DNA of 64,000 nt, from positions 1-64,000 of the forward strand of contig NZ_KB898482.1 of NCBI RefSeq assembly GCF_000377645.1, read 5' to 3'. The DNA is from Thiomonas sp. FB-6. Lineage in GTDB: Bacteria; Pseudomonadota; Gammaproteobacteria; Burkholderiales; Burkholderiaceae_C. Within the stretch, counting starts at the first letter, position 1. Each line of letters begins with the position of its first letter. The notes under the pieces were generated by a model that was not told the DNA's origin, ran no database searches, and saw only the letters and a program-made list of their open reading frames with translations. This document shows positions 1-9,305 of this stretch, in pieces. The position numbers and the translations under genes are program-made.

Positions 1-39
1 TGAGGTGCCCGTCGAATTTCGCCTTCCAGATGGCCGCTC

Positions 40-1233
<1,194 letters not shown>

Positions 1234-1378
1234 TCAGGTCTCGATGCTACACATCGGCTCCTGGAAGACGAAAAACGGCAGGCAGCTCATTTTCTTGTTC
1301 ATGATTGTTCCTATTTTTTGACTGCTTTGAACATGCCGACTGCTCGGCATGTTCACGGTATGAGGTGACCTGCGGAGT

Positions 1379-1888
1379 CTAAGCACCCGAGAGGATGTTT
1401 CTTACCGCGACATCTTTGGACCCCTTCGCGCTCGGCGGAAGCATCTTTCGCAACGCTGTCGCCGCCACTTGGGCGCGAATTCCACGGTTTTTCAATGCTT
1501 CCGGGGCCCTCGAGAGCGGATTTTGTACGGTCGAAATGATTTCATCCAATGGCCGCACTGATTGCCTCGACCTATCGCGCCGCTCACCGGTGTAGTGCTG
1601 ACTTAGCTCAAGGGTCTCTTCGATGACGTGGCAATCGACGAGTTGCTGAATGAACCAGCTCAACTCTTCGATTTTTGGCGCCGACTCCAAAAGCTCCATC
1701 TCAACCTCGACGTCTGGGTACGGGAAGTCCCGACGCTCGTGCCACCCGAGAACCCAATTTGCAAATGCGACCCTCACGAGAAAGGAGTCGGATTCACACT
1801 CCGCACGAAATTTATAGGACACGCCCTTCGGGCGGGTTGAAGGGGCGACCTCGGTGTTCAGGTCGTGGTGATTGCTATCTTTGTTCAT
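1379..1888 (-). CDS. hypothetical protein of the left accessory island
   Basis: I do not recognise this 169-residue soluble protein. The ATG at 1888 is preferred over upstream in-frame codons because the protein becomes compact and charged from there (MNKDSNHHDL); no strong Shine-Dalgarno site is visible. The middle is aromatic and acidic (FANWVLGWHERRDFPYPD, residues about 45-62) and the C-terminal third is basic and helical. No membrane segment or signal peptide is present. It lies divergent from the WYL regulator at 2308 with a 419-bp gap, and next to the IS3 element. It may be accessory cargo of the island; function unknown. Confidence 0.55.
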   Translation of the reverse strand: MNKDSNHHDLNTEVAPSTRPKGVSYKFRAECESDSFLVRVAFANWVLGWHERRDFPYPDVEVEMELLESAPKIEELSWFIQQLVDCHVIEETLELSQHYTGERRDRSRQSVRPLDEIISTVQNPLSRAPEALKNRGIRAQVAATALRKMLPPSAKGSKDVAVRNILSGA

Positions 1889-2307
1889 GTTTTTATCCGT
1901 AGTTGATGGCGAACACTGTGTTCGCGCATGGTGTTCAAGACAGTTCGTGCTTGTCATGCGCAGCACTGAACTGCCCGTCAAGTTTCTGGCGCTTTCCGCG
2001 CCGCTTCCTGGGGTCTTTCAGGCGCCCCGTGCCTATCCAACAATGCTGTGACTCTCTGGAGCCACCCTGGCAGCATGTGCCGCCGCTCGCTCGTTCCGGG
2101 CGAACACGTATCAAGTCAGCGGCTGGGCCGGGCGTTTCTACTCCGGGAGGCCAGTCGATGCTTGAGCCCAAGCTGTTAAGGAACTTGCGAGTCGCCACGT
2201 GGCGGCTCGCGGGCGGTGGGGGTTCCGCACTGCGCTTAAAACGAATAGAAAGTGTACGCGTAGAAAACATACGCGTCCAGTTTGTGTACGTGTGGCACAA
2301 TGCGGCC
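1889..2307. other. 419-bp divergent intergenic region
   Basis: This gap separates two divergent genes and should hold both promoters. The part next to the WYL gene contains the tandem TACGCGT motifs described separately. I found no convincing small gene; open frames crossing it lack starts with ribosome-binding sites. Confidence 0.5.
2246..2293 (+). promoter_or_regulatory. tandem TACGCG operator-like repeats before the WYL regulator
   Basis: Two adjacent 15-bp units share TAGAAA-NNN-TACGCG (2246-2260 and 2261-2275). A third, weaker motif TACGTGT follows at 2287-2293, 15 bp before the ATG at 2308. TACGCGTA at 2255-2262 is itself palindromic. Their place immediately upstream of a BrxR/CapW-like gene fits autoregulatory operators; that role is inferred. 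Confidence 0.55.
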
Positions 2308-3219
2308 ATGGACAACACGCAACACACACCCCCAGGCGCGGCCTCGGGCCCCTTGGACCCCGCTGGTCACTGGGGACAAGGACGCCGTCTCGAGTTCATC
2401 GACTTCCGACTGCGGTGGGAAGGCCGCCTGAACCGGTCGGACTTGATGTCGTTCTTCAGCATCTCCACGCCCAAGGCATCGATGGATATCGGGCGCTATC
2501 TCGAGCTCGCTCCGCGCAACGCTGTGTACGACCGTAGTTCGCGCACCTACGTCGCCACCGAGGAGTTCCAGCCCCTCTTCCCTGCAAACAACCCGGAGCG
2601 CTACCTTGCCGAGTTGTTGTCCCGCGCTGCCGGGACTACCCCGAAAGAGCTCAGCTTCGTGGGCTGGTCACCGGACATCGGCGTGATGCCACGGCCGAGT
2701 CGCATCGCACGTCCCGACGTGCTGCTGCAGATGCTGGAAGCCATACGCGGCCGCAAGGCGCTCAGGGTGCTCTACCAGTCCATGTGGACTCCACACCCTG
2801 AGGAGCGAGTCCTTGCCCCTCACGCCCTTGCCCATGATGGGATGCGCTGGCACGTGCGAGCCTATTGCTCGCTACGGAAGAAATTCTTGGACTTCCAGAT
2901 GGGGCGCTTCCTGGAAGTGAGTCCGAGCGATGTTCCCGGCAGCGATGGGAGCCAGGACGAAGCTTGGCACCGACTTGTCCCCCTTGTTCTGGCGCCGCAC
3001 CCCGCCCTGAGTCCCGAGCAGCAGCATGCGATTGCGTTGGACTACGGCATGGTCGACGGCAGCACCACACTGCAGTGCCGCCAATCGATGCTCTTCTACA
3101 CGCTGCGCACGCTGCGGCTGCTCAAGGAGGGCGTCGAGCCCCCGCAAGACCAACAAATCACGCTACGTAATCGAGCCGACATCGCCGACTTCTTACCCAA
3201 CGACGCTGCGAAGGGGTGA
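2308..3219 (+). CDS. WYL-domain transcriptional regulator, BrxR/CapW-like
   Basis: The 303-residue protein has the three-part architecture of the BrxR/CapW family: an N-terminal winged helix (about 26-90, RRLEFIDFRLRWEGRLNRSDL), a WYL domain (about 135-203, with KALRVLYQSM and a conserved HALAHDGMRWHVRAYC segment) and a C-terminal WCX-like extension (about 215-300). Family members are dimeric repressors that sit upstream of phage-defence operons (BREX, CBASS and others) and are thought to release DNA on binding a nucleic-acid or nucleotide ligand. The ATG at 2308 starts the conserved part, directly after the repeated TACGCG motifs. No defence gene follows it: downstream DNA is a gene-poor 485 bp ending in a tRNA fragment, so its target operon may be lost or elsewhere. 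Confidence 0.8.
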   Translation: MDNTQHTPPGAASGPLDPAGHWGQGRRLEFIDFRLRWEGRLNRSDLMSFFSISTPKASMDIGRYLELAPRNAVYDRSSRTYVATEEFQPLFPANNPERYLAELLSRAAGTTPKELSFVGWSPDIGVMPRPSRIARPDVLLQMLEAIRGRKALRVLYQSMWTPHPEERVLAPHALAHDGMRWHVRAYCSLRKKFLDFQMGRFLEVSPSDVPGSDGSQDEAWHRLVPLVLAPHPALSPEQQHAIALDYGMVDGSTTLQCRQSMLFYTLRTLRLLKEGVEPPQDQQITLRNRADIADFLPNDAAKG

Positions 3220-3705
3220 GGCTGCTCAGGAATTATTGAGTGGCCGAAGCACTGCAGCCTGACGTGCCGCCTGACGAGCTGCCGAGCGTCCCTGGGCGGG
3301 GTGTGGATGGCCGGACAAGTCGTCATGAGAGGGACATCACCCCTTTCGCGAGACCATTGCCATCTACGGCAGCTTAATCCTGGGGAGCGCAGGCACTCTC
3401 GGCCTAGACCCGCTCGATGAGGCGTTCAACCGCTGCTGTCGATGGGAGCTGGCCCTCGACCAGCTTATGCTCGCGCTAACGACTGCTCGCAAACCGGTGC
3501 CGCTGCCTGGCGGAACTTCTAGACCAGGAGAGGTTCCCAACATCTGCGCTGCGGTGATGCGTCTCAGGCGTGGCTAACGCAAGACGGCGGGGCATCCGCT
3601 TGCCGGACGTTCGTGTACATGCATGTACATTTTTTGAGCCCACTTCGCACATCGCACACGTTTATTTTCAACAACTTACGAGCATGTATATCCTATTATG
3701 ACGGA
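3220..3705. other. 486-bp gene-poor stretch before the att site
   Basis: No complete gene is visible between the WYL gene stop and the partial tRNA repeat. The only coding-like signal is the startless open frame at 3329-3577. The last 100 bp before the repeat are AT-rich, as is common at island junctions. Confidence 0.5.
3329..3577 (+). pseudogene. possible gene remnant, 82 codons without a start
   Basis: This frame is open from a TGA at 3326 to a TAA at 3575 and reads like protein (RETIAIYGSLILGSAG, then LDPLDEAFNRC). It has no ATG, GTG or TTG near its beginning. It may be the 3' end of a gene deleted when the island formed. I do not recognise the family, and a chance open frame in GC-rich DNA cannot be excluded. 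Confidence 0.25.
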
Positions 3706-3750
3706 CTCATAATCCGTTGGTTGCGGGTTCGAGCCCCGCAGGGCCCACCA
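3706..3750 (+). repeat. att site: 45-bp tRNA(CAT) 3'-half, left copy
   Basis: This is the anticodon-loop-to-CCA part of a tRNA: CTCATAA loop (anticodon CAT), T-arm GGTTCGAGCC, acceptor GGGCCC and CCA. It is identical over 45 bp to 10715-10759. Here the 5' strand of the anticodon stem (ACGGA, 3701-3705) also remains and pairs with TCCGT, but no D-arm or 5' acceptor strand precedes it, so it is not a functional tRNA gene. It lies 75 bp from the integrase stop. Confidence 0.9.
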
Positions 3751-3796
3751 GCATTCCCGGGACTCCGAGCGCTCTCACAGCCTGCGACGGCCGCGA

Positions 3797-3840
3797 AAAC
3801 GTGACGCAAACGTGACGTGAAGCCTCACGCCGTGTCACGC
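3797..3840. promoter_or_regulatory. candidate integrase arm-binding repeats
   Basis: AAACGTGACG occurs twice in tandem (3797-3806 and 3808-3817), followed by an inverted CGTGA-AGCC-TCACG (3816-3829) and GTGTCACGC (3832-3840). The reverse complement of the last, GCGTGACAC, recurs at 10633-10641 near the other att. Repeats beside both att sites fit arm-type sites for a tyrosine integrase or sites for its excisionase; this is inferred. Confidence 0.4.
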
Positions 3841-4844
3841 GCCCGGACCGACTCGATCCGGGCCGCAGCCGCCAGCAGGTTCTCGGTTGCGAACTTGGCA
3901 TAGCGGTCCACCATCACCCGCGACTTCCAGCCGCCCAGGTCCTTCAGCTCGTCGCAGGACGTTCCCGCCTGCCGGTGCCAAGAGGCCCAGGTGTGCCGCA
4001 AATCGTGGAACCGGAAGTCCTCGATCCCCGCCTTCCTCAGTGCCGTGTGCCACCCGGTGTTGGTCATCTCCCAACCAATGGGCTGGCCCCGGTACACGAA
4101 GCAAAAGCGCGGATGCTTGCCTTGCTGCTCCGTTAGTACTGCCACTGCATCGACATTCAACGGAACTCCCCTCGGACTGCCGTTCTTGGTCCGGTTGAGC
4201 CAGGCCACTTGCCGCGCCAGGTCCACCCTTGACCATTCCAGCCCGGTGATCTCGGACGCACGGCACCCCGTTGCAAGGGCAAACCGCACCAGGGCCGCCA
4301 GGTGAGGGGCGCAGGCCGCGATCAGTCGATCGGCCTCTGCCCGGGTCAACCAGCGGTCCCGCTCCACCTCGCCAGGAAGCATGCGGATCTTGGGGATCAC
4401 GTCGATCCACTGCCAGTCGTCGCGTGCCATGCGCAGCACGGAGCGCAACCAGGCCAGGCGTCGATTGATCGTCGCGGGCTTCAGCCCTTGCTTGCGGCCT
4501 GCCTCGATGATCTTCCAGATCACGTCGCCGTTGATCTGATCGAGCATCAAAGCGCCGAGGAAAGGGTCGAGCGCGCGCAAGATCTGCTGAGTCGTGGTGA
4601 AGCTTCGCAGGTTCCTTTTCAGTTCGAGATACCGAACGGCAGCTTCCTGCCAGGATCGCTGGGGCTTGATGCCGAAGTGATGCCCTCGGTAGGCGTCGAG
4701 CTTGAGCTTGGCAAGCAGCGCCTCGGCATCCTCTCGGCTTTCAGTCCCAGCGCTTTGGCGTACTCGCTGGCCGTTGGGGAGCGTCGCATTGATCCACCAG
4801 AATCGGGAATCCTTCCTCCGGTAGACACCTTCTGTACGGGCCAT
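3825..4844 (-). CDS. int: site-specific tyrosine recombinase (integrase)
   Basis: This 339-residue integrase has an N-terminal arm-binding-like region (1-55), a SAM-like core-binding domain (about 62-145) and a catalytic domain (about 165-330). The catalytic set is complete: R195 ([14 protein letters not shown]), K220, H280 and R283 (HDLRHTW), W306 (GGWKS) and nucleophile Y315 (MVDRYAKF). It integrates and excises the element at the tRNA 3' end; its stop lies 75 bp from the left att repeat. Its first 226 nt overlap the excisionase-like gene in another frame, so the two are probably translationally linked. Confidence 0.95.
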   Translation of the reverse strand: MARTEGVYRRKDSRFWWINATLPNGQRVRQSAGTESREDAEALLAKLKLDAYRGHHFGIKPQRSWQEAAVRYLELKRNLRSFTTTQQILRALDPFLGALMLDQINGDVIWKIIEAGRKQGLKPATINRRLAWLRSVLRMARDDWQWIDVIPKIRMLPGEVERDRWLTRAEADRLIAACAPHLAALVRFALATGCRASEITGLEWSRVDLARQVAWLNRTKNGSPRGVPLNVDAVAVLTEQQGKHPRFCFVYRGQPIGWEMTNTGWHTALRKAGIEDFRFHDLRHTWASWHRQAGTSCDELKDLGGWKSRVMVDRYAKFATENLLAAAARIESVRARDTA

Positions 4845-5056
4845 GTTGAATCCTCCTTTCTGGCCCGCCTTCGCTCGCCCTTATGTTCGTCGAGCCAGGC
4901 ATCGAGGTCAACGCGATCCCACACGCGCCGACGGCCCAGGCACACGCACGGCACCCGGAGCTGATCGAACAGCGTGACGCCGATCCCGAGATAGGCGGCG
5001 GCCTGGTCCTTCGACAGACACCGGGCCGCAGGCAAAGGCAGGCCAGGGTCTTCCAT
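4619..5056 (-). CDS. excisionase-like helix-turn-helix protein (AlpA/HTH_17 type)
   Basis: The first 65 residues form a small winged HTH of the excisionase/AlpA family: [20 protein letters not shown], then a wing containing [20 protein letters not shown]. Such proteins bend att DNA and steer the integrase towards excision, or activate int. The ATG at 5056 overlaps the Rep stop (TGATG), indicating coupling. From about residue 71 the frame runs across the start of int and becomes Ser/Pro-rich low-complexity sequence, so the functional protein may be just the HTH with a non-conserved tail of about 75 residues. Confidence 0.75.
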   Translation of the reverse strand: MEDPGLPLPAARCLSKDQAAAYLGIGVTLFDQLRVPCVCLGRRRVWDRVDLDAWLDEHKGERRRARKEDSTWPVQKVSTGGRIPDSGGSMRRSPTASEYAKALGLKAERMPRRCLPSSSSTPTEGITSASSPSDPGRKLPFGISN

Positions 5057-6462
5057 CACTGCCCCCTGGAGGCCCGTTCGTACGGGTTCAGGGACTCGCC
5101 GTCCTTGAGCTTGATCGCGCCGGTATCCACGCCGAGCGGAACCGCCGAGGCCGGAGGCTTCGGCACCAGCGGCGGATTGAGCGCGACGTTGTAGCGCCGG
5201 TTGTTGGCCTGGACCATCTCGGCGAAGCCGTCATCCAGCGACAAGCCGCTGAGCGCGTACCGATTGGAGAGCGCCTGGCTGGCTTGCAGCATCAGTTCAG
5301 CAGCGGCGGCATCGAGCGATGGCAGCCCCGCCACGCTGGCCATGGACGCGAGCAGCGACAACGTGCGCTGGCCCAGCCAGGCCCGACTCGGTGCACGAGT
5401 CGCCTCATAGGACCGCAGCAGCGGCCCGCCAGGGCTTTCCCAGTCCACCGAGGACAGCAACCCCCACAGCGGATGAATCGGCCAACGCGAGCGCGTCTGG
5501 TCCGTCTCGGAGGGGATCGCCAGCTTGAGCCATTCGGTCGTGGCGTAGCTCCACAGCCCACTGCGCGCAGCCAGGATGGCATGCAGGCCACGCAGAGCAA
5601 CTCCCCCCTCGTCCTCCCCGATCTGCATCTGCCGCAGGCAGTCCCGGTGGAACTCGAATTCGAGTCTCCACACCGGCAAGTGCTCCTGCCACCCGACTTG
5701 TCGCCACAGATCGAGCAGGTAGGTCTTGCCGCTTTGCTCGCACTCGATGCCCTTGTTGTACAGACGCGCCATGAGCGCTCCGCCGTCGCCGATGCTCCAT
5801 CCGGTGAATTTCCCCTTTCTGGCGTACTGGCTGACGGCACCGGCCCGCGTCACCCAGGCTTCCCGGCCCCAGGATTCCATGTCCACGCTGCACGCGAAGT
5901 CCACGAAGAGATCAACGCGGCTGACGGTGGCCGAGCGAATGTCGCCAAGGGCCCCGAGCACCAGGCGTAGCTCCTCCTCGATGGCCTCCGGCGTGCGATG
6001 GCTGAGCAGGCGGCTCGACACCTGCACGTAGGCCATGGGAAGGCTCTTCGACTGACTCCCGCTGATCTGGAGGCGGAAGGCGTCGTCGGACAGGACGTAG
6101 GGAAACAGACCGGCTCCCTTGTCGCGTACCTCGAAGACGTGCACCCCGAGTTGGATCTGCGCACGGCTTGCAAGGTCCTCGGACCCTTGAGCCAACGCCT
6201 TCAGCTCCCGCAGCTTGGCTTCTGCCTCGGGGCTGAGTTCTCCGGGGTAGGAGAGGTAGAGGCTGTCGATCCCCCAACGAAGGGCCTGGAACTGGAAATT
6301 GCAGTTATCAGGTGCTGTGTTACTAGGCGGCGCACCCGTTCCGCCCCGCCCGGCGGCAGCGCCTGAGGCGCTGTCACCGCCCGGGGCGGCCGATGGGTCG
6401 AGGTCTTGCCCGGGCCCCCGCATCTGCGGTTGCCGTTCCGGGCCATTGTGAGGTTGATGCAT
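5056..6462 (-). CDS. replication initiation factor (Rep_trans-like)
   Basis: The 468-residue protein resembles the replication initiation factor family (PF02486-like) found on small plasmids, filamentous phages and integrative elements. Recognisable blocks are SRVDLFVDFAC, RLYNKGIE and WRLEFEFHRDCL. These proteins nick the origin to start rolling-circle replication or act as relaxases. The N-terminal 50 residues are Gly/Pro/Ala-rich and probably disordered. I chose ATG 6462 because GGAG lies 8 nt upstream; an in-frame start at 6525 lacks one. The gene is followed without a gap by the excisionase-like gene and then int, giving a rep-xis-int operon. The catalytic tyrosine cannot be assigned by eye. 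Confidence 0.72.
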   Translation of the reverse strand: MHQPHNGPERQPQMRGPGQDLDPSAAPGGDSASGAAAGRGGTGAPPSNTAPDNCNFQFQALRWGIDSLYLSYPGELSPEAEAKLRELKALAQGSEDLASRAQIQLGVHVFEVRDKGAGLFPYVLSDDAFRLQISGSQSKSLPMAYVQVSSRLLSHRTPEAIEEELRLVLGALGDIRSATVSRVDLFVDFACSVDMESWGREAWVTRAGAVSQYARKGKFTGWSIGDGGALMARLYNKGIECEQSGKTYLLDLWRQVGWQEHLPVWRLEFEFHRDCLRQMQIGEDEGGVALRGLHAILAARSGLWSYATTEWLKLAIPSETDQTRSRWPIHPLWGLLSSVDWESPGGPLLRSYEATRAPSRAWLGQRTLSLLASMASVAGLPSLDAAAAELMLQASQALSNRYALSGLSLDDGFAEMVQANNRRYNVALNPPLVPKPPASAVPLGVDTGAIKLKDGESLNPYERASRGQ

Positions 6463-6561
6463 GGTCTTGCTCCATCCGCGCCAGGCATGCAAAAGCTTCC
6501 TGGAACGGATACGCATTCCATACATCGCTAGTCGATCCGGCGACCATCTCAGATCGGAAAT

Positions 6562-7335
6562 TCAGATGGTTCCCAGCTTCCGCGACTGCTGGTACTGCGC
6601 ACGCAGGTTCTTGCGCGCTGTGGGCGTGTTCGGGTAGACCTTCAGGTCATGCACCAGAAGCTGCTCGAGCTGATTGTCGGTGAGCTTGTCGAAGCCCAGC
6701 TCCCGCAGGACGACCAGGGAGTAGCGAAGATCTGCCATGCCCTCCCAATGCTTGCGTATGGGGCCTTTGAGCGCATTGCGCAGTCGGGTGAAGAACCGCT
6801 TGTCGCCTCGCAGCTCAGCGCGAGCGATGTGCTGGGCGATGCTGGGGCAACTCATCGCGGCGCGGTCAACTCGTATGACCTTGAACAGAGAGTCCAGATT
6901 GCCAGTCTCCCTAACATCCTTCACCAAGGCAGATAGGCTGCGTTGGTACAACTGGATGCTCAGAACCGTCCTCTGCAGGGAGAACACCAAAGCGACCACG
7001 TGTCCCTTCTCCACCCCGGGCGGCAGTTCATCCGGCCCATCGTCATCCTCATCCATAGCGTCAAGGACGCGCTGCTGGGGGTCCGGGGCTGCCGCCGCGG
7101 CTGTCAGCCACTCGGTACGGCCAAAGCCGGTGAAGACAACAGCCAAGTGCTCGACAAATGACAGCTCGTAGATCCCGCCCCAGCTGAAATCCTCGCCCAT
7201 CAAGGCGTCGAACTTCGCTTCAGACATGTTGTGCAACATGCTCGCCATCTCGTCGCGCTGCCCCTTCACTTCTGGAAGTCTCGCGATTAAGTTCTGGAAC
7301 TGCGTCTTTGACAGACTGCCGAATTCTTTGCTCAC
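6562..7335 (-). CDS. hypothetical protein divergent from the reverse transcriptase
   Basis: I do not recognise this protein. From GTG 7335, chosen because AAGGGGA lies 8-9 nt upstream, it has 257 residues; an ATG at 7368 would add 11 and leave only 8 bp to the RT start. It has no membrane segment. It carries an acidic stretch (AMDEDDDGPDE) in its middle and a predicted all-helical C-terminal half rich in Arg and Lys. It is the first gene of the minus-strand arm (this gene, rep, xis, int). It could be an element regulator, a replication partner, or a partner of the reverse transcriptase with which it shares a tiny divergent promoter region. Confidence 0.65.
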   Translation of the reverse strand: MSKEFGSLSKTQFQNLIARLPEVKGQRDEMASMLHNMSEAKFDALMGEDFSWGGIYELSFVEHLAVVFTGFGRTEWLTAAAAAPDPQQRVLDAMDEDDDGPDELPPGVEKGHVVALVFSLQRTVLSIQLYQRSLSALVKDVRETGNLDSLFKVIRVDRAAMSCPSIAQHIARAELRGDKRFFTRLRNALKGPIRKHWEGMADLRYSLVVLRELGFDKLTDNQLEQLLVHDLKVYPNTPTARKNLRAQYQQSRKLGTI

Positions 7336-7376
7336 CAGGACATCCCCTTTTCCCGCCGCTGACGTCATCCATCATC

Positions 7377-8966
7377 ATGAGCAAACTCCGCCACTACATA
7401 GATGAAGCAGTCCTGGACTTTGCTCTTCGCCATGTCACAGATTACTACGATACCGACTTTTATCCTCGCATCGAAGAGTTTATTGCAATATCCTATTCAT
7501 GGAGGGATGTGCGGGAGGCGATTTTAGACTCAACTCTGGATCAAATTCAGTCTCCTGCGCCCGTCATCATCGCTTGGCCAAAACCGACAAGTGGATTCCG
7601 AATCGTCCACCGACTGGAGCCGATTGATTCAATAATTTACACTGCCCTAGCAAAAGCGGTTGCACCCAAGGTTGAGGCGGCGCGTGCACCTCGGGACGTC
7701 GCTTGTTCATATCGAATCATCGAAGATCATTCTAGCTTCTTTTCTCATGGCTCTGGGTTTCAAGTTTATCGTCAGCGGTGTGAACAACTTGGCGCTTCCA
7801 ACAAGTACGTGCTATCAATAGATATCGCGGACTTCTACAACAAGATATATCTGCATCGCGCACAAAACGCCATTCAATTGGCACTGAATAGCGATGGCGG
7901 AACGGGCGCAATTTCCAAAGAGATCGAAAATCTCTTGCTCGCAATGAACACAAAAGCTTCCCAAGGCGTGCCAGTTGGACCGGCGGCCAGCATTGTGATT
8001 TCCGAAGCCGTATTAATAGACGCAGATCAATTCATCCATACGCGAGGCTTCGAGCACGTACGATATGTTGATGATTTTCGAGTTTTCGGCGAATCGAAGG
8101 AGCAACTGCAGGCGCTACTGCAAGATTTCTGCGTCTATATGCATGAGACGCAGCGTCTATCGTTGGCGCCGATAAAAACAAAAGTTAGCGAATCGACAGA
8201 TTTTTTGCGACGAGAGCTGAACAATCAATACCAGCTTGAAAAGCTTAACATATTGGAAGCCATCGAGGTCGTTAATCCCTATGACATGGAGGTAGCTACC
8301 AATGAAGCTGAGGCAGCGCCAGATTCAGGCGAGATCCTGGTTGACGCGATAACCCGCATCTCGCGATTTGACACCATAGACCTCGGTGTCATTCGCGCTA
8401 TCGTGCGCAGAGCGCGTGCAAACTCCATATCAGCCATAGCACCGCCCCTGCTAGATAACTTGGAATTTTTTGCACCCGCTGTTAACGACATAGCGCTCTA
8501 CCTGGACGCCGTCACAGACGCAAATTTTATAGCCATCCATTTGCCGCGCCTCATTGCAATCGCGCAAAGCCACGTAATGTATCTCCAATCCGTCCGAATG
8601 TGGTTTGAGTGGTACTTTTCTCGACACGAGACCCTGCTTCAGGCGCGCGCTATTCGCCAGTTCGTGTACGCAAGCAAATCGCTCCGCCCCCAGGCAGTGG
8701 CCTCGATTACATTACGCAATCAATCGTGGGTAAAAGCGCACAAGAGCGAAGTGCTGCGATCCTCGTCCTGGGACAGGAGATCGATAATATTAGCCGCTCA
8801 AATACTATCGAGCGACGAACGCTCTAAATGGCTGCAGACGCTAACGCGAGCGCCGCAACTAGATCGCTTGGACAAGTGGCTGATCAAGTGGGTCCTTGAT
8901 GGCTCACCGGTTTCTGTGCCACCCAAAGCGGCGGATCCGTGGGACGACGACGATATTCCATATTAA
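7377..8966 (+). CDS. reverse transcriptase of the unknown-group/defence type
   Basis: The 529-residue protein has an N-terminal RVT_1 domain with clear motifs: fingers region IAWPKPTSGFRIVHRLEP (65-82), motif A VLSIDIADFYNKIY with D149, motif B QGVPVGPAAS (196-205) and motif C YVDD (230-233). All catalytic aspartates are present. Residues about 250-510 are a long helical region without recognisable sequence motifs, comparable in place to the helical C-terminal domains of AbiA-like and other defence (DRT) reverse transcriptases. There is no group II intron maturase X domain or HNH. ATG 7377 is the likely start, though no good Shine-Dalgarno is visible and a TTG at 7308 is in frame. The gene is AT-rich and stands alone on the plus strand. 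I cannot assign a DRT subtype. Confidence 0.85.
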   Translation: MSKLRHYIDEAVLDFALRHVTDYYDTDFYPRIEEFIAISYSWRDVREAILDSTLDQIQSPAPVIIAWPKPTSGFRIVHRLEPIDSIIYTALAKAVAPKVEAARAPRDVACSYRIIEDHSSFFSHGSGFQVYRQRCEQLGASNKYVLSIDIADFYNKIYLHRAQNAIQLALNSDGGTGAISKEIENLLLAMNTKASQGVPVGPAASIVISEAVLIDADQFIHTRGFEHVRYVDDFRVFGESKEQLQALLQDFCVYMHETQRLSLAPIKTKVSESTDFLRRELNNQYQLEKLNILEAIEVVNPYDMEVATNEAEAAPDSGEILVDAITRISRFDTIDLGVIRAIVRRARANSISAIAPPLLDNLEFFAPAVNDIALYLDAVTDANFIAIHLPRLIAIAQSHVMYLQSVRMWFEWYFSRHETLLQARAIRQFVYASKSLRPQAVASITLRNQSWVKAHKSEVLRSSSWDRRSIILAAQILSSDERSKWLQTLTRAPQLDRLDKWLIKWVLDGSPVSVPPKAADPWDDDDIPY

Positions 8967-9305
8967 TCGTCAATGACACCCCTTGCACTCATTAGAAGCT
9001 TACACGCCCCCCGGCTAATATCTTACGTGACGCCCCAATTTTCCAATGAAACAGGCCATCCGCAAATACCTCCACTGAAGCAGCCTCCGACGCGGTCACA
9101 GCTTCTTTAGGCGCGGAATGTGAAGGGTTAGCTTCGAGAATTGCGTGGATTTCCCAAATGCGCAAGATCTCGTTCAAAAGAGCCATTTTAAATTCGGGAA
9201 AACCTTCCTGGCGACATCGCAGTCATGCGGCGAAACGATTTACCAGACAAGATCAGTTGCCAAACCTCCACCCCCCCTGTTCGACGCTCCGCCAGGAGCA
9301 TGAGC
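8967..9305. other. 339-bp gap between reverse transcriptase and effector-like pair
   Basis: This AT-rich stretch lies between convergent genes. It holds one small doubtful open frame (8992-9186) and no strong terminator. Many defence reverse transcriptases work with an adjacent structured RNA, and the 41-bp upstream gap leaves little room for one, so this downstream region is the place to look. I see no convincing fold by eye. Confidence 0.35.
8992..9186 (-). CDS. doubtful small open reading frame, 64 codons
   Basis: The frame encodes a 64-residue peptide beginning MALLNEILRIWEIHAIL, whose first 18 residues would form an amphipathic helix. The nearest purine-rich stretch (AGGAAGG) is about 17-20 nt upstream of the ATG, too far for a good ribosome-binding site. 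It follows the 2TM/Rossmann-like operon on the same strand with a 119-bp gap. It may be a small partner protein or noncoding. Confidence 0.25.
   Translation of the reverse strand: MALLNEILRIWEIHAILEANPSHSAPKEAVTASEAASVEVFADGLFHWKIGASRKILAGGRVSF

Noticed and set aside
1903-2307. N-terminal extension of the WYL regulator
   Set aside because: The in-frame upstream stretch contains the operator-like repeats and no family sequence; the domain begins after ATG 2308.
3690-3752. A complete tRNA gene at the left att
   Set aside because: Anticodon stem-loop, T-arm and acceptor 3' strand are present, but there is no D-arm or 5' acceptor strand upstream.
3707-3901. Minus-strand open frame ending in VGPAGLEPATNGL
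   Set aside because: This is the well-known false translation of a tRNA 3' half; the same peptide arises from the right att copy.
7377-8966. Retron or group II intron reverse transcriptase
   Set aside because: No msr/msd-like inverted repeats, no maturase X or HNH domain, and no intron ribozyme ends are visible.
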